A DNA stretch of 64,000 bases from NCBI GenBank assembly GCA_036435485.1, contig CM071594.1, forward strand, positions 105,551,001-105,615,000, given 5' to 3'. The notes under the pieces were generated by a model that had not been told where the DNA came from, searched no databases, and saw only the letters and a list, made by a program, of their open reading frames with translations. The DNA is from Saposhnikovia divaricata (taxonomy: Eukaryota > Streptophyta > Magnoliopsida > Apiales > Apiaceae). Positions 43,627 to 54,544 of the stretch are shown in pieces; positions within the stretch are counted from its first letter, which is position 1, and the number at the start of each line of letters is the position of its first letter. The translations under genes were made by a program, and so were the position numbers.

Positions 43627-44994
43627 TAAAGTCTAAAGGGTTCAATCCTCTCGGGTATTCAACCATAAATTCTATATCAAACTACTATATATATTCGATC
43701 TGATGTAATGTGTTAAAATCTGTTTTCTACAATGTTCGTGATAATATAACTTTATGTCTTTGAAACTCTCGATGACATAATTATTCAAAAAAAATTTAAA
43801 ATTGTTCCGTGGAAGCTCGAATTGTAGTACAGAAACTATTCATCATGCGCGGTAATCTCTAACTAACTTATTCGAAAATAAACAAATAAACTTAGGGGAA
43901 TTGGAGTGAAACTCTACTGCTTTCCCATAGAAATTCGCATAGTGGGGTATTATACCATGCTAACATGGCTCCCCCTTGCCTATTTTTCTGTACCTGGTTC
44001 ATTGAATACTGAGGTGTCATTACTCAAACATGCCTTTTCAATGTTCTATATATTGACTTGTCTCTTAGCTTTTTACAGTTCTTTTTTACAAGAAACTCGC
44101 TTTATTCTTTTCATCCTCCAAGAAGACAAAGGCGTGCCCAAGGACTTCTCAGGCTTCCGATTATTATTCTTCCTTTAGACGACTTACTCTTCTACCAAAA
44201 TTAAGGTATGTTATCACTTTCTTTACTATTTCTGACCGTACTTCCAGTTTTCATTCTTCTTTAGATGTGCTTTGTTTAGGTGTATCTGCTCATATGTATA
44301 TTCATACCCATCTTTGTACATATGTCTTTGAATATGTTATTCCGTGCTTTCTCGATTTGCATGTACTTTTGGTGTTTTCTTTGTGTGCGTCTAGCATTTT
44401 GCAATTGTTCCTTGACTTGGATATCCGTTTTTTGGATTTCTGTCTCTGATCGAATCACATGCTATATGGCTGTAGGTCTATTCGTAGTTTAATTTCCTGG
44501 ATTTGCCTTGAATTAATGTTTGAACACCATACTTTGAAAAGGGGCTTCTATTTTTGTAGCCTTGTTATTTCTTCTTATATGCGTATGTGTCCATATAGGC
44601 TGTTTGATATTTATCCGCAGTAGGTAATATGAGATCTTTCTCTTGGATTCGTCTTTCTTGATGCAATCAGTACTCTTAATGATTACCTTTTCGACTTTCT
44701 TTGGGTGTTCATGTTACCGTACTTGCACCGCTTGGGTTGTATAGATCCCTTTGATTGTGCCCACATTCTTAACGACTGTCTATAACCTTTAGTTCTATGT
44801 ATCCGGACGCTGTGGTCCTTACAAATCAACTATTAGGTAGTTTATTGAGCTTCTATTTTCTGCCCTTTTTGATCTTGTCGAGTCTCCCGGGCTCCCGTAA
44901 ACCTACCCTAAGCCACGGGTCTTTTTTCCTTTTGATTCAATCTTTCAACATTTGGGGTTCCTTTGGTTGACCCACTTTTTCCTTTTCGTTGCAG
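43627..44994 (+). other. Leader of the antisense ORF
   Basis: No convincing protein. Short open stretches occur but look incidental. It is pyrimidine-rich towards 44930-44994 and ends TTTTCCTTTTCGTTGCAG, a good splice acceptor directly before the ATG at 44995. It may include the promoter and a 5' UTR intron of the plus-strand ORF. Confidence 0.4.
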
Positions 44995-47532
44995 ATGTCT
45001 GCATCATCTATTTCTGGAAGCTCCATTTATCCCTCCGGTAACCTGTCTCCCGCCTCTGGGGATCCATCGGACTCCTGGTCCACTCATTTTAATGACTTTC
45101 TGAACACTCAACATTTATTGAAATCGAGATCATCTGTCAGTCTCCGCACTCACCTCTCAAGTGGAGGTGATTAACCCTTTAGAGGCTGAAATAGTTAGCA
45201 GGCATCCTGTTTTTGGCTCATCGAGTCCTGGTAGTAAGGGTACCAATATGATCAACCTTAGTTCCAATTCAGGTGAAGATGAGCATACGGTGAGTGAATT
45301 TTGGAATCAGGCCGAGGCACCATTTTTTGATAATGATTGTGCAGCAGGAGACGATGAGGTTGAGGTGAAGCTTGTTGCTAATGCTGAAAGTAGTTTACGC
45401 AGGGCTATCGATTCTAAACCTTCCTGTGAGAATCTGGATTCGAGCATGAACGTAGACAGGTTAGAAAAGCTACTTGAGTCTTGCACTCCCGGTTGCTTGT
45501 TGGTTGCACCACTCGCTGGCGAGAGATGCCACAAATTTGATGTTCTTTCCCCTGGTCATGCCATTCCTCATGTCGTCTTGTCGGCATCTTTCTTCAAACT
45601 TGGGTTTTCTTTACCCATGCACCCGTTCTTTTTGGAATTGCTTCAATACCTTGACCTTGCCCCTATGCAGTTAACGCCTAATTCCTTTCGAATGGCGGCA
45701 TGCATGTATGTCCACTATGATCAACAGTTTAAAGTATCTCTTACTGCCAGAGAACTGTGCTATTTTTATCAATTGAAGGATGCCGGTAGGAAGCCGGAAA
45801 TTTTTTATTTGACCGCTTGGAACAACCATCAAGGCCAATGTGTTAAGGGGAACAAACAGGGTATGTATGACTAGCACGAGTATTTTTGTATTGTTACGAC
45901 TGCGACGCAGTTAGGAAAGATTTCAACATGTTTCCCCATAAGTTCACAACTCTCCCCACAATAATCAAGTCCTTAAGTTTTCGATTAGTTTGATGATTCC
46001 TTTCATCTTATCATCTCTTTTAGGATTTCCAGAACAAACCCTCCTGTCGGGAAGTGAGGCAAAATGAGCGAAGAAAGTGGCAAAATTGGATGTCGGTTTG
46101 AGAGATGGCGATAGCTTATTAACTGCTGAGGTTCTGGAGAGGTTGGGCTCTTCGTTGCTTAGGGTCCCCATGCCTCCCGCCATGGGAGAGGATGTTAATG
46201 CGGAAGCCCTTGGGGAATCCAAGTTTGGGCTTCCTACAGGTGGTGAAGAAGCCCCTGTTACAGCTTCCGATGCTTTAAATTCTGGTTAGCCCTTTGTGAT
46301 GTGTAGTATCGGAAGTCATTTGTCTTAATCATTCTCTTTCTTACGTATCGTACACATAGGTTACACAACTTGTTTCTCTAGTGAAGTTATACATGTCTAT
46401 GTCCTTCATACTTCGTAGTTCTTTATTTGGTCATTTATGCTTCGATATTGCATGCATAGGTTATACTTCTTCTTTGTTTATTTCTTACGTTAATTCTTGC
46501 TTGGTTCTCTTTCAGCGATGTCTGGCTCCATACCATCATTTATCCAACCATCCATCAAGTATGAAGATTTGTTCAAAGACGATGATATTGAAATGCTGGT
46601 ATCCCCGATTACTGCTACTCATATCTCCCAAGTTCCTCCTCCTGCAAATAAGGGTGTAGGTCGCCCGATCGACAAGAAGAAGCTTGCTCAAGCTTCCGGT
46701 AGCCCTGCTTCCACTCCAAAAACCCGATCTACCAAGAGGGCTAAGGGAGCTCCTGCTCCTGCAGTGCCACAAGAGGTTAGTGATTACGGGGTTGGTCCCT
46801 TTTGAAACTATAATGGAATGGTCGAAGTCAAAGGGTAGCGAAACAGCTGGTGCTTCCCTGCAGGCTTCCGCTCAGAGTCTTTTTTACTGACTAAGACTCG
46901 AGGACCAGCTCACAGTTGCTGCTAGGGGTGATGCCAGGCTACGTGAGGAGCTTAAGAATGCCAAGTCTGATTTAAGGTCCATCGAGGAAGAGAGCAAAAG
47001 ACTTGCTGATGGAAATAAAAAGCTGAAGAATGAGGTAACCTCCCTGACTAAAGACAAGGAGACACTGAGTAAGGTTATAGTTGATCAGGATTAAGAGAAG
47101 GAAAGGTTGGTGGCAGATCAGGCTGCCAAAACGAAGGAATTACAGGTCCAGGTTGATGGTTTACAGGCTGCCATGAAGGGCTACGTCCATGCTCTGGAAG
47201 ATAGGTATAAAATGGGGTTCGCGAATGGCATCAAAGATTACATGCGATCTACCTGGGTCAAGATGCCGAATCTGGATTGGGCACTCCTGGGGGAGGATGC
47301 TGTGAACCAAGTGGAAAGCTTCAAAGCTGAAGCTTCTAAGTTGCAGGCCGCCACTCAGAAGACCAACTCCACACCCATTAAGGTTACCAAGGCTGTTAAT
47401 GAGACTATTCTTGATTCTGGGACTGAGACTAAAACTCCCATGAGCGCAGTTGAGGAGGCTCCGGGTAACCAACTCGAGAAAGGGGATCCCGTTGAGGACT
47501 CTTCCAGCCTAGCTGCCACCAACGACCCTTAA
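44995..47532 (+). pseudogene. Antisense, intron-bearing ORF of the Tat-like element
   Basis: It is encoded opposite to the element's own transcription. The first part (44995-45172, MSASSISGSSIYPSG) changes frame near 45.15 kb. The next exon (to 45860) has LPMHPFFLELLQYLDLAPMQ and LTPNSFRMAACMYV, the signature of the plant 'putative gypsy type transposon' (Transposase_28) domain. GT..AG introns at 45861-46023 and about 46288-46516 join in phase (NKQ-G-FPEQTLL; LNS-A-MSGSIPS). A third begins after VPQE (about 46775). The last part (about 46897-47532) is a coiled coil (DQLTVAARGDARLREELKNA), then YKMGFANGIKDYMRSTW. It is broken by TGA at 46065 and TAA at 47092. Antisense ORFs are known in Tat elements; their role is unknown. 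Confidence 0.7.
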
Positions 47533-48537
47533 ATGGTCAATCCTTTTACTATACAATCCTTTCAAGCACTTGGTTTTCCTGAACACTTGTTTTATCCTGG
47601 CTTCATGAACTCTTTTGGTTTATCACGAATTTGGTTTCAAAATAAGGGGGCGGACACCTCGGATGCTCCGTAGATGTAACCTTAACTCGTATTCACTTTT
47701 ACTATGGTTTCTTATGAACGTATTATCATCTCGTTTTACGAATGCATGTTTTAATCGTAGGGTTATCTTGTTACTCTTTTTAGTAAATGTTAATTTTACC
47801 TATATTCGACTTTTCGGTAATTCTCTTCTACCACTCAACGCCTAAGGTATGGGGGTTACCATCTAATCGTATTAACAGTAACAAGAATCTGCTTAGACTT
47901 AAGGTTTTAATCTAAACTCTAGTCTATTTAAGCAACCGTGTTCAGACTAAGGAATTCTAGTAAATGATACTAACATCAAAGTGTATGATTCTCTAAGTAA
48001 GCTAAGTACTAGAAGCATTAATCCTATAATCTATTATCGAAGAGTTAAATTCTATAAGTAGGAATGATAATCGAGCCAGGTTTCCATACAGGAGGTAGCC
48101 TTTGCGAATTATCAAAGGGGTATCAAAGATTTACGCATATATGTTTAATCATTTTCCTTTTATAGCCATAAATTATGCATACGAATTTTAACTAAACATC
48201 AGTGGATAAGCTATAACTTTTAATTGAAAGCTTGGAAGAGTAGTAGGGCGTATGAGCATTACCATAATTCAAAGGGGTGAGTTTAGTTTTCACATACCCG
48301 TATAGGCTGCTCAAAAGCATATGGGGTTGCAAGTACCTTTAACTTTGAGGTTGCAATTTCTATCTTAGGGGCTTCCGTTGCGGGAGCTGGTCACCCGGAA
48401 GCCTGATTCTAGGACCCCCATATGGGAACCTTGTATGTGGAAGCTTGATTCTGGTAGCTCAACCTGGAAGCACCTGTTCCGGGAGCCTTATCATGTAAGC
48501 TTCTACTTTTATGAGACATTTAAGAAGTTAGATAAAT
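47533..48537. other. Tat-like element interior, no gene seen
   Basis: Noncoding on both strands as far as I can see. The words GGAAGC and GGGAGC recur near 48368-48490. It leads into the stem-loop array. Confidence 0.4.
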
Positions 48538-49315
48538 GGGGTTGAGCTGCGATAGCCTCTCGTAAGAGCGTTCCATTACCCCCCAGAGATATGTAAGTGA
48601 ATGGGGTTGAGCTGTGATAGCCTCTGATAAGAGAGTTCCATCACAACCCCCAATGATATGTAAGTGAATGGGGTTGATCTGTGATAGCCTCTGATAAGAG
48701 CGTTCCATCACAACCCCCAATGATATGTAAGTGAATGGGGTTGAGCTGTGATAGCCTCTGATAAGAGCGTTCCATCACAACCCCCGCTCTTAATATTTCA
48801 CTATAGTAGCCTCATACAGGAGAGTTCTACTCCAGGCATCCATGGTAGCCCTTACTTAAAAGGAGCCTACCACAGGCATCTCGGTAGCCTCGTACATAAA
48901 GACTTTATCGCAGGCATCCATGATAGCCTCACATAGGGGGACTTTATCACAGACAACCATAGTAGCCTCATACATGAGCGTTCTACTATAGGCATCTACG
49001 TTTAGGTAGGAGAGGTTGAGCTGTGATAGCCTCTGATAAGAGCGTTCCATCACAACCCCCAATGACATGTAAGTGAATGGGGTTAAGCTGTGATAGCCTC
49101 TGATAAGAGCGTTCCATCACAACTCCCATTGATATGGAAGTAATTGGGGTTGAGCTGTGATAGCCTCTCGTAAGAGCGTTCCATCACAACACCAGTGATA
49201 TGGAAGCAAGTGGGGTTGAGCTGTGATAGCCTCTCGTAAGAGCATTCCATCACAACCCCCACTCTTAAGTATATTTCAATATAGTAGCCTCATACAGGAG
49301 CGTTCTACTATAGAC
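48538..49315. repeat. Tandem array of stem-loop units, 65-67 bp and about 35 bp
   Basis: Eight longer units start GGGGTTGAGCTGTGATAGCC (48538, 48603, 48670, 48737, about 49013, 49079, 49146, 49212; first and some later ones vary). In the 48737 unit GGGGTT (48737-48742) pairs with AACCCC (48779-48784) and GTGAT (48748-48752) with ATCAC (48774-48778), with a 5-nt bulge. Shorter units between 48790 and 49000, and one at 49280, keep TAGCCTC..GAGCGTT but change the stems in step: AGTAG/CTACT, TGGTAG/CTACCA, TGATA/TATCA, ATAGTAG/CTACTAT. Not a CRISPR array: repeats vary, no unique spacers, plant DNA. Confidence 0.85.
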
Positions 49316-49390
49316 ATTGTTTAGGAACGGATATCCATTGCTTTAAAACTTGACATTTTCAAGATGCCACTCTGAGAAGTACATTATCCA

Positions 49391-49434
49391 CTACCCCCCA
49401 GTTCTTCAGGACAGCTTGTGTGTGGTGGAGAACT
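49391..49434 (-). promoter_or_regulatory. Second purine-tract and stem-loop block inside the Tat-like element
   Basis: CTACCCCCCAGTTCTTCAGG followed by GGTGGAGAACTAG copies the block at 19814-19856: a C-run on this strand, then AGTTCT (49400-49405) pairing with AGAACT (49429-49434). It lies just past the array, far from an LTR. It may be a central purine tract or the scar of a recombination. A weaker C-run block sits near 49697. Confidence 0.5.
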
Positions 49435-50807
49435 AGTTCATTATGTTTTCTTTCATATCACCAATCGAGTTGTTGTCATCTTAATTCTCTTGTCAATCTG
49501 AGTATGCTTCGTCAAAACTCATCAAGTAAGGGATGTGGAAGCCTCCTTTCTAGTTTGGCAACACTGGTCCCGAAAGTTCGAATTTTGCGAAGCCCAACAT
49601 TTTTGGTTATGGACTTGGAATCTGAACTGATTGCCTGGCCAATCTTCTGAGAGTTGAGCGTTTTCTCATAATTATCCTAGGTAGTATGATTATTGCTACC
49701 CCCCAATTCTTCAGCTCAGTTATCTTTCTTTAGGAGATTTAAATTTGCACCCGTGAGGCTGGGTATTGTATCATAACTTGTTGCAGCTCTGTCAGGTCCA
49801 GGAACCTTAATTGGGAAGCCACATTTCTCTTCATCGTTGGGAGGTCTACACCTATTTTCTTCTTGATAGGAAGCCTCCTTTCATCATTCATTTTTTGATT
49901 GGTTGTTCTCATGAGCATCTTCATGTAGACCTTCCATTAGACAGTTTTGATTTTCTCCATTTCTAATGTAAGAGGCTGCTAGCCATATTTCTCAGGGGAA
50001 AGCCATCCCTTTCTCATGGTTACTTCTTTGAAAGGCTCTTCTCTGATTATGAGGCCTTTTTAGTTGTCTCCGGCATCCTTGCATACTTTCGGGATAACTT
50101 TCCATTCTATATTTGCCGGATAGTCGGTAGCCCTATTATGTGGCAACCCAGGTGGCATGCCATACGGGGGCTTCATATCGCTTCCTTTTTGGTAAAAAGG
50201 TCATTGGTATCCCTTTTATATTCTGGTGTCAACTTCCAGAAACTTGTTTGCTTCCATAATTCTTTTCCAAAGATATCTCATGATTTGAGCTTCAACTGTT
50301 GGAGAGGCTTCCCATAGGAGCATCTTGTGCAAAAATTTCTGGCTCACGACTCTTTGAGAGCCTGAGGTGTCCATGGTAGACCTTCTTTATTTGGGAGCAT
50401 CTAGAATTTAGCCATCATCGTCATCCTTATGGGGGCTTTCGTTCATGCTACCATCATGACTATGTTGCCTGGAGCTGTCAGGTATTTAGTTGCCCCATTT
50501 TTCAAGAGCTTCCTTTATGTTCTTGGTACTGAAACCTTCATTTGCTCATTTTAAGGGCTTACATGCCTTTTCTTTTTGGTGGAAGACTTGGTAGTGCTCT
50601 TCAAGATTGTGTTAGAGGCCTTTTTAGGCGACCCTTCTGGTTTTGGATGGGAAGCCTTGTAGTCACATGGCAATTAAGGCTACCACTCGCTTTTCTTTTA
50701 CAGGCAGTAACCCTCTCACAGAGTTATAGGATATGCCTTAATTCAGCTTTCCTAATATCATATTTGAGGACCTTCTCATCGTCTGAGTTGTTCCCTTTTA
50801 GAAACGT
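49435..50807 (-). other. Tat-like element interior, left of the chromovirus insertion
   Basis: By position gag-pol should lie on the minus strand from here on, but I find no clear integrase or RT motif; short minus-strand stretches (such as 49739-49924) are unassigned. It stops at the target site AACGT (50803-50807) and resumes at 63961. Confidence 0.4.
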
Positions 50808-53800
50808 TGTAAGAACCCTAATTTTTGTAATATTTTTTTTATATAATATCATATGACATTGTCAATTTGGAACCTTTTGAGTCACCCATGTTGTTTAATG
50901 GAATGGATTATCTGAGAAATTTATGTTGTTACATTCACTTTGTAAGGAAAAGGGAAGATTGCTGAAGGCCAGAGTCTTATTGCTAGTAAGATTTATAAAA
51001 CTTGGGATTTTAGAGTTATTAGAGTATTAAAAGATTTTTAAGAGACTATGACAAGGGGTTATGGATATTCAAGGAATTTACACAATTAAGTACTTAAGGA
51101 ATTACAAGGAAATCTCTACGTGACAAAATATTATTACGAGGAGTTTAATTAAGATACGTTATGAAATGAGGATTAAGTGACAAGCATTGGTGGAGGAATA
51201 ATAATACAAGGAAGGATATTACATGCAAGTCTCATGAAACTAGATTGTTAGAAAAGCAAACTAGAAAATGCAAAAGCAACCAATGAATAGTAATTAGTTG
51301 GTGCATTATTCTAGGAGACAAAGGAGTATGGTGCATGCCTAGTCTACTACCTAGGGTGTCAACATGTGATACACTACCAATACATATCAATACATAACAC
51401 AATAATACATATCATAACACATTACCCAACCAAAACAACTCACCCCCCCCCCCCTTTTGTTCAAGAACTCTCGGCCCAAGCTCTCAAGGGAGGAAGAAGA
51501 AGAATTTTCTTCAACTTCCCCTCACTTACAAATCAAGGCAAAAATCCTAGGTCTCCTATACACTATAAAGAAGGTATGCTATGAATTTCACACCATTTTA
51601 TCCATCCAATCTTGAGATATTAATTGTTAAAGATAGAGTGAATAGTAACCAAGTGTGTTTATCTTTTAGATCTTGAAGGATTAAGGGTTGTAGGAGCTCA
51701 TCTAAGTGTTCTTGAGACTTGTAAAGCTTACCCAAGGCTCCTAGATACTCAAGAAGGTATAAAACTCTAACCCCTCTTGGTTATGAATTATTTATGGTGT
51801 ATAATGATAGATCCATGGATGTTAGTGTGAATCTTGGACATATAAGTTATGGATGATGTAGATCTTGAGTTTAAATGTTGTGGTTGTGATTTTTAAGCTT
51901 GTGGTTAGTGTATGTAACTCCATTTGTGCTAGAGAGTATGATCTTGGTGGTTTAGATGATGGTTGTGATGTTTATATGGGATTCTTGAATGGTTAAGTGG
52001 GAAAAACATGCTGTGTAAATTTTCCAGGAACTTGTACTGTCTTGTAGGAGGGTTTTGAACCCCTAAATCTTGTCCCCTGAAGTCCTAATATATATTGTTG
52101 GAAAGGTGTTTGAATTTAGTTTCCAGAAATATAAAGTTCATGACTAGGTGATGTATAGATTTTGAGTTATGGCCTGAGAAGTGAAAAGTGTTTCTGGAAT
52201 CCGAACTGCACTAAATGGTCCACTTGTGAACCTTGTTTAAACCCCTAAAAATTTATGTAGGATCATGGAAAAATTAGGGGAGCTAGTAAATGCAGTGGTG
52301 AAGGCTACCCAAAAAGAATTTTATTAAAATATGTATTTTTCAATTTTATAAAAATGTTGGAGTAAAATCCGCGCAAGTGAAAAACCACTTAGGAGATTAG
52401 TTTAAAGTAGTTTTAAGAGTATTCACTTGAGTTTCGAGTTTGAGGAATAGATTTGAGTCGAATGGGTAAAGAATGTGATAATGTGATGACATGGTCATAT
52501 AGGAGGGTTAGTGGGTCAAATGGTGGAGTCGCTAAGATGGCCTTGTATTCTTTAAAACATTATGATTAAGTGGTGTTGCTAAGATACTATCGAGCGAATA
52601 TTGGATATTTATAGATTGTCGCTCCACTCCACGAGCCCAACCACCCCAACCTCCCCAAGGCAAGTTTTCCAACCCTAAGCATTTATTTTCAAGATATTAT
52701 GTTCCTGATTCTACCTATGCAAGTTTACTTTTCAAAACTTACATATATAAGGACTTTCACTGTTGTGTTTGTAGTTTTCAATCGTATTATGTGCCTACGC
52801 CTATTGAGGTTATGATGAAAATTGAGATATATGCTCATATATGTTTGTACCCCCTTTAACTTAGAATGAAATGTTTTCTTCGGACAGTGACTCTAGCAAT
52901 AGAGGTCGTAGCGGTCCATATATACCATTGACCGGGGAGCGGTATATTATCATATCGTAATTAAATTGCGAAAACCCGAAGGGTCGTTCGGGAAGTATCG
53001 TGTACTTAAGTAATTATTTTTATATCATCATAAATACTCAAAATACCTATCTTGGATTAAAAGCTAATTTAATTTAATTATTATTTTATTAATTATTAAT
53101 ATTAAATCTTAAAATATCATTTATTAATTATTGTTCATTATTTTAAAGGCAAAGCTAATCCAAGATACCTTTAGCGTTTTCAAACTCGAACTCTTTCGAA
53201 CCCAAAACATTTTCGAAAACCCCCGGTCAGGTTTTACTTCTTGTACATTTTTCAAGATTTATCGGTCGACCGAGGTCGAACTTCAACTACTCGAATTTTC
53301 TATCAAAACGATTTTTGAAAAGAAAAGAAAAAGGGGACTCTGGCAGGTGTGGGAATCGTTGACGAACGACTCCCGGGATGTGTAAGCGGCCGTGAGCCAG
53401 GCGGTCCATCAATTATTATTCCGGCCCAGGTGTTGCCGAAGGATGATTACGGATGTAGTTTTCATCGAGGGTGATTACGGATGTAGTTTTCACCCGAGGA
53501 TAGTTACGGATGTAGTTTTTATCCTTCTACCGGTAGAGAAGACCCGCGGATTATTGGACTTGGATGTGGCGACTGATCATCGTCAATTCTTGTCAGGTTT
53601 TTATGTTTCTTCCAGTCCCATCCTCCACTTTGGAAAAATACTCAAACACTGCTTCTTGGGCCTAAGTGCCAAGTTGCCGATAGTGTGGTTTTTTATACGA
53701 AAAATATTGACATCGTGCAGTATCTAGAACTGCAAGATTTTTCTATAAAGATTGGCACGTGTTAGTGCACTCTTGCAATTATTTCAAAGAATGAAATGTT

Positions 53801-54528
53801 TTTGAATGAGAAACCTTCTAAGAAAAGGAAGGAAAGAGGCTTGCAATGATGTATTCCCTGTACAGTATGTTAACCGTAGAGTGTTTTGCCAAAAATGATA
53901 TACTCATATGTATATATTTTCAAACTTGAGATATATTGAAATGGGAACCATATAAAGGGTTCATATGTTATTCTTAAAGCTCCTTAGTGAGTATAAATGT
54001 TTTATTCAAACTCGAACATATATATTGTCCAATTATGTTTTGAAATCTGAGATATATACCCATACAGTTGGGAATGTTTTCGAAATAAACCACTTTATTA
54101 TTTTTCAAAATGGTGAACTTGCTGAGCATTATGTAGCTCATTCTTGCTTTATAAAAACTTTTCAGAAAGAGAAGAATTTGGCCGATTAACTCCGCACCAG
54201 CAGAAGAGGAGTAGAAGATTTACCCCGGAGATGATTTAGTTCCTAATAAATACTACAAAGTAAGTCTGATAGGTTTTCAACTGTAATAGTAAGACTTGTC
54301 TTCAAGTGTAGTTGTATAAGTGGAAGTACGTAAGATTCTGGATTGTACAGATGAATTGTAATATTTAGTGTTACTCTTGATTATCGTTTCTGAGGCTCTA
54401 ACTTGTTTGTGCGTAAGATTGAGGTCTGGATGGATGTATTGTTGAGTTGTAAAGTTATTACAGGTTTGATATGGTTGGATGGTGATGTGACGACTTGAAT
54501 CTTTGACCTCGAATTTGGGGGCGTCACA
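50808..54528 (+). repeat. 5' LTR of the chromovirus
   Basis: It runs TGTAAGAACCCTAATTTTTG to TTTGGGGGCGTCACA. Internal marks: a C-run near 51445, three ~33-bp repeats containing GATTACGGATGTAGTTTTC or a variant near 53440-53520, and CTTGCTGAGC near 54119. ORFs inside (53131, 53392 and 53965) are repeated in the other LTR and look incidental. Confidence 0.93.
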
Positions 54529-54532
54529 GAAA

Positions 54533-54544
54533 TGGTATCAGAGC
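54533..54544 (+). other. Primer binding site (tRNA-Met type)
   Basis: TGGTATCAGAGC lies four bases after the 5' LTR and matches the complement of the initiator tRNA-Met 3' end. Confidence 0.85.

Noticed and set aside
48538..49315. CRISPR-like array
   Set aside because: The units vary and are themselves contiguous, no unique spacers exist, and the context is a plant retrotransposon.
53131..54189. ORFs of 74-111 codons in the chromovirus LTR (repeated at 62562-63621)
   Set aside because: They lie inside an LTR, resemble no protein and occur in both LTRs only because the LTRs are copies.
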